Shown piece after piece: positions 61,479 to 64,000 of a stretch of DNA of 64,000 nt. The DNA lies in contig JBBCJA010000004.1 of assembly GCA_037189585.1 (NCBI GenBank), forward strand, positions 1-64,000. The letters are read 5' to 3'. This stretch comes from JAEXNA01 sp037189585. Lineage in GTDB: Bacteria > Vulcanimicrobiota > Xenobia > Xenobiales > JADMJV01. Under the pieces are notes generated by a model. It had not been told where the DNA came from and ran no database searches. It saw nothing but the letters and a program-made list of their open reading frames with translations. Position 1 is the first letter of the stretch. Each line of letters begins with the position of its first letter. A program made the position numbers and the translations under genes.

Positions 61479-63002
61479 GTGAAAAAATGGATAGTGCTTC
61501 TCCTTGTCTTAGCCCTCGGGGCCGGGCTGGCTTGGCGGGCTTCGCATCCGAAGCCTCAGGAGCCGACCTACCGTTTGGCCACGGTCGAAAAAGGTACGGT
61601 CAGTCTCAAAGTCAGCGCCACCGGAACGCTTCAGGCGGTCACCCGCATCGAAGTCGGCAGCCAGGTTTCCGGCATCATCAACCAGGTTTACGTCAAGCAT
61701 AATTCCGTGGTGAAGAAGGGTCAGATTCTGGCCCAACTGGATCCCTCGACCTATCAAACCGCCATCACTCAAGCCCAGGCTAGTGTGGACAATGCCGAGT
61801 CGTCGCTCGCCAACGCGCGGGCCGACGCCGGCAACGCCGCGGCCAACGTGCGCGCGGCCGACGCGGCGATCTTGACCGCCCAGGCCGGAGTGGAAACCTC
61901 CCAAGTCGGCGTGCTCAATGCCCAGGCCTCCATCGCCTCGGCCCGGGCCCGCCTTTCCAAGGCCGAAAGTATCCGCGACAACGCTCAGAAAAGCGCGGCT
62001 CGAAACGATGATCTTTTGGCTCGGGAACTGATCGCCGTCTCCGACGTCGACTCCAGCCGCACCACCTTGGCCGGCGCAGATTCCGACGTTATCTCCGCTC
62101 AGGCCGACCTACAGACGGCCGAGGGGAATCTCTCCACCGCCCAGGTTCAGGTCCGAGCCGCTCAGACCGAGGTGGAGGCGGCGCGAATAAAAAGGGAAGC
62201 GGCCCAGGAGCAATCCTTCTCGGCTCAAGCCAAGGTTAGCGGCTATCAAGCTCAGGTGACTCAGGCCCAAGCTAACTTAAAGACCGCCCAGATCAACCTG
62301 GAGCGAACCACCATCACCTCTCCTATCGACGGGGTCGTTCTCGACATCGCCATCACCGCGGGTCAGACCGTGGCCGCGCAGCTACAAGCCCCCAACCTTT
62401 TCACTCTGGCCGAGGATCTGAGCCAGATGCAAGTGGAGACTTCCGTGGATGAAGCCGACATCTCGAAGGTCAAAACCGAAGCTCGAGCGGTCTTCACCGT
62501 GGACGCCTTTCCCGAGCGGACCTTCGACGGCCAGGTTACGGAAGTACGCCAGTCTCCCACCAACACCAACGGCGTGGTGACCTATCTTGTCATCGTGCGT
62601 ACCGACAACCCCAGGGGCGAGCTCAAACCGGGAATGACGGCGACCGTCGAGATCATCGAGGATGAACGACGCGACGTCCTGATGGTGCCGGCCGAGGCGC
62701 TGTCTTACCGTCCTTCAGGAGCCAAGAGTGTCGCCCAGACCACGCCGGGGCCCGAAGTAAAGACCGAGAAGCAACCGTCCAGAGTCTATATCCTGGAGAA
62801 CGGGCGCCCTGTCGCTCACACCCTGACCACCGGGCTCAACGACGAGGTCAATATCGAGGTAAAGAAGAGCGACCTCAAGGTTGGCCAAAGGCTAATTCTT
62901 GGAGTGGAAGAGCAAGAGAAGACAAAAGCGTCCTCAAGCGGCAATATAACTAGCGGTCGTTCCGGCGGCGGGCGCCCTCCAGGGCCTCCGGGGATGTTCT
63001 AA
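61479..63002 (+). CDS. MacA-like membrane fusion protein (RND/ABC adaptor)
   Basis: A 507-aa periplasmic adaptor. A signal or anchor (about residues 4-20) is followed by a lipoyl/barrel-sandwich domain (VSATGTLQAVTRIEVGSQVSG, and SPIDGVVLDIAITAGQTV) split by a long Ala/Gln/Ser-rich coiled coil (about 95-270) and a beta-barrel domain. The C-terminal tail is Gly/Pro/Ser-rich. It links an inner membrane transporter to an outer membrane channel. First gene of an operon with the ATPase and permease downstream (one base after its stop). Confidence 0.9.
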   Translation: MKKWIVLLLVLALGAGLAWRASHPKPQEPTYRLATVEKGTVSLKVSATGTLQAVTRIEVGSQVSGIINQVYVKHNSVVKKGQILAQLDPSTYQTAITQAQASVDNAESSLANARADAGNAAANVRAADAAILTAQAGVETSQVGVLNAQASIASARARLSKAESIRDNAQKSAARNDDLLARELIAVSDVDSSRTTLAGADSDVISAQADLQTAEGNLSTAQVQVRAAQTEVEAARIKREAAQEQSFSAQAKVSGYQAQVTQAQANLKTAQINLERTTITSPIDGVVLDIAITAGQTVAAQLQAPNLFTLAEDLSQMQVETSVDEADISKVKTEARAVFTVDAFPERTFDGQVTEVRQSPTNTNGVVTYLVIVRTDNPRGELKPGMTATVEIIEDERRDVLMVPAEALSYRPSGAKSVAQTTPGPEVKTEKQPSRVYILENGRPVAHTLTTGLNDEVNIEVKKSDLKVGQRLILGVEEQEKTKASSSGNITSGRSGGGRPPGPPGMF

Positions 63003-63003
63003 C

Positions 63004-63729
63004 GTGGCTTTATTGGTGGTGGACAACCTGACTCGGACCTACGGTTCCGGTTCGGGCCAGGTGGTAGCCCTCGGAGGCGTCAGCTTCTCCGTTTCTCCCG
63101 GAGACTTTCTCGCCATCATGGGGCCGTCCGGCTCGGGCAAGTCCACCATGATGAATCAACTCGGCCTACTGGACCGCCCGACCTCGGGACGCTATTGGGT
63201 GGACGAGGTCGAGGTATCCAAGCTTTCCGACGACGAATTGGCGGAGCTTCGCAACCGCAAGCTAGGCTTTGTCTTTCAAGGGTTTCATCTTCTCCCACGC
63301 ACAACCGCGGTGGAGAACGTTGAATTGCCGCTTCTCTACCGAGGACTACCACGAAAAGAGCGTCGCGAACGCTGTAAGGAAGTGTTGGCCTCGGTCGGGC
63401 TGGGTCATCGCTTCGACCACTATCCTGCCCAAATGTCGGGAGGAGAACAGCAACGAGTGGCCATCGCACGAGCGCTGGTCACCGAGCCGTCGATTCTCTT
63501 AGCCGACGAGCCAACCGGAAACTTAGACACCCGGACCACTCTTGAGGTGATGCGCATTCTGCAGGAACTCAACGACTCTGGATTGACCCTGCTTATGGTT
63601 ACCCATGAGCCCGAAATCTCTCTTTACACCAAGCGCCTTATCTCGTTTCGTGACGGTAAGCTCCTACGCGATGAGCCTGTCCACGAACGGCGCCGTGCCT
63701 CCGACGACATCGCGGAGCTGCCTGCATGA
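63004..63729 (+). CDS. MacB-type ABC transporter ATPase
   Basis: A 241-aa ATPase. Walker A is GPSGSGKST (about residues 39-47), signature MSGGEQQRVAIARAL, Walker B ILLADEPTGNLD, and H-loop VTHE. It powers a MacB/LolD-family transporter, typically for peptides, antibiotics or lipoproteins. GTG start one base past the MacA gene; its stop overlaps the next start by four bases (ATGA). Confidence 0.92.
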   Translation: MALLVVDNLTRTYGSGSGQVVALGGVSFSVSPGDFLAIMGPSGSGKSTMMNQLGLLDRPTSGRYWVDEVEVSKLSDDELAELRNRKLGFVFQGFHLLPRTTAVENVELPLLYRGLPRKERRERCKEVLASVGLGHRFDHYPAQMSGGEQQRVAIARALVTEPSILLADEPTGNLDTRTTLEVMRILQELNDSGLTLLMVTHEPEISLYTKRLISFRDGKLLRDEPVHERRRASDDIAELPA

Positions 63730-64000
63730 ACCTCGCCGACACCCTGCTCTTAGCCTGGCGCTCCCTATCCCGAAATGGAATGAGGACGCTTTTGACCATG
63801 CTGGGCCTGATCATCGGAGTGGCCGCGGTGGTGGTGATGCTGGCCCTGGGTAACGGCGCCAAATCTCGGGTGCAGTCTAGTATCGCCAGCCTTGGCACCA
63901 ACACGATCACCGTGAGCGCCGGATCGACCAACTCTGGTGGAGTTCGAAGTGGAGCTTTTGGAAGCCAAACCCTGACCCCCTCCGATGCCCAAGCCTTGGC
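63726..64000 (+). CDS. MacB-type ABC permease, N-terminal part (cut by window end)
   Basis: The ATG at 63726 overlaps the ATPase stop by four bases. The readable 91 residues start MNLADTLLLAWRSLSRNGMRTLLTMLGLIIGVAAVVVML, quoted here in parts: a MacB_PCD N-terminus with the first transmembrane helix followed by ALGNGAKSRVQSSIASLGTN. The remainder lies beyond position 64000. Confidence 0.85.
   Translation, partial: MNLADTLLLAWRSLSRNGMRTLLTMLGLIIGVAAVVVMLALGNGAKSRVQSSIASLGTNTITVSAGSTNSGGVRSGAFGSQTLTPSDAQAL

Overview
The window reads as a compact, gene-dense chromosome segment (GC by eye in the upper 50s) from a bacterium with two membranes. Evidence for an outer membrane is a two-partner-secretion exoprotein (25872-31748), a MacAB-type efflux operon at the right edge, several lipoproteins and type IV pilin/type II secretion-like genes. 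Housekeeping genes present are scpAB, rplJL, argH, fbp, a PhoH-type ATPase and an rRNA-methyltransferase homologue. I cannot name the phylum from sequence alone. The many recognisable families embedded in unfamiliar proteins suggest a poorly sampled lineage.

Layout. 1-449: distal end of a CRISPR array with no cas genes in view. 456-4615: a TPR-like protein, a secreted protein, then a TPM-domain gene followed by a Tim44-like zinc-ribbon membrane protein whose frame is broken at a run of eight C. 4814-9576: Kbp/LysM protein and a minus-strand operon of glycerate kinase, site-2 protease, scpA, scpB and lipoprotein. 9767-15268: a NarL-type regulator, a degenerate flavoprotein, hydrolases and an FHA-GGDEF cyclase. 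15273-16610: rplJ-rplL with promoter, L10 leader, attenuator and terminator. 16847-25697: Nudix, thioredoxin, an RCK ion channel with an unusual filter, MATE exporter, two subtilases and a BaiN-like flavoprotein. 25872-31748: the giant repeat-containing exoprotein. 33209-37114: a pilin-like cluster in which one pseudopilin is fused to a c-type cytochrome domain, next to a cytochrome c lipoprotein. 37149-51868: HrpB-like helicase, argH, LAS peptidase, response regulator, glycosyltransferase, App1-like phosphatase, ALDH, LCP protein, PhoH, fbp. 52388-59365: an S24-like fold protein, methyltransferases, a Nudix-metallo-beta-lactamase fusion and a phospholipid operon (CDP-alcohol transferase, CdsA, PlsC). 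59375-64000: secreted protein, metalloprotease, MacA and MacB-type genes.

The most striking item is the pseudopilin-cytochrome fusion at 36383-37114, which suggests a redox-active pseudopilus. Next are a family of three small dispersed palindromic elements (16614-16801, 31744-31968, 51967-52252) that share a conserved core, a C8 frameshift in the Tim44-like gene, an RCK channel lacking the canonical TVGYG filter, and a set of normally exported hydrolases that here lack signal peptides. Many convergent gene pairs overlap at their stop codons, showing strong compaction.
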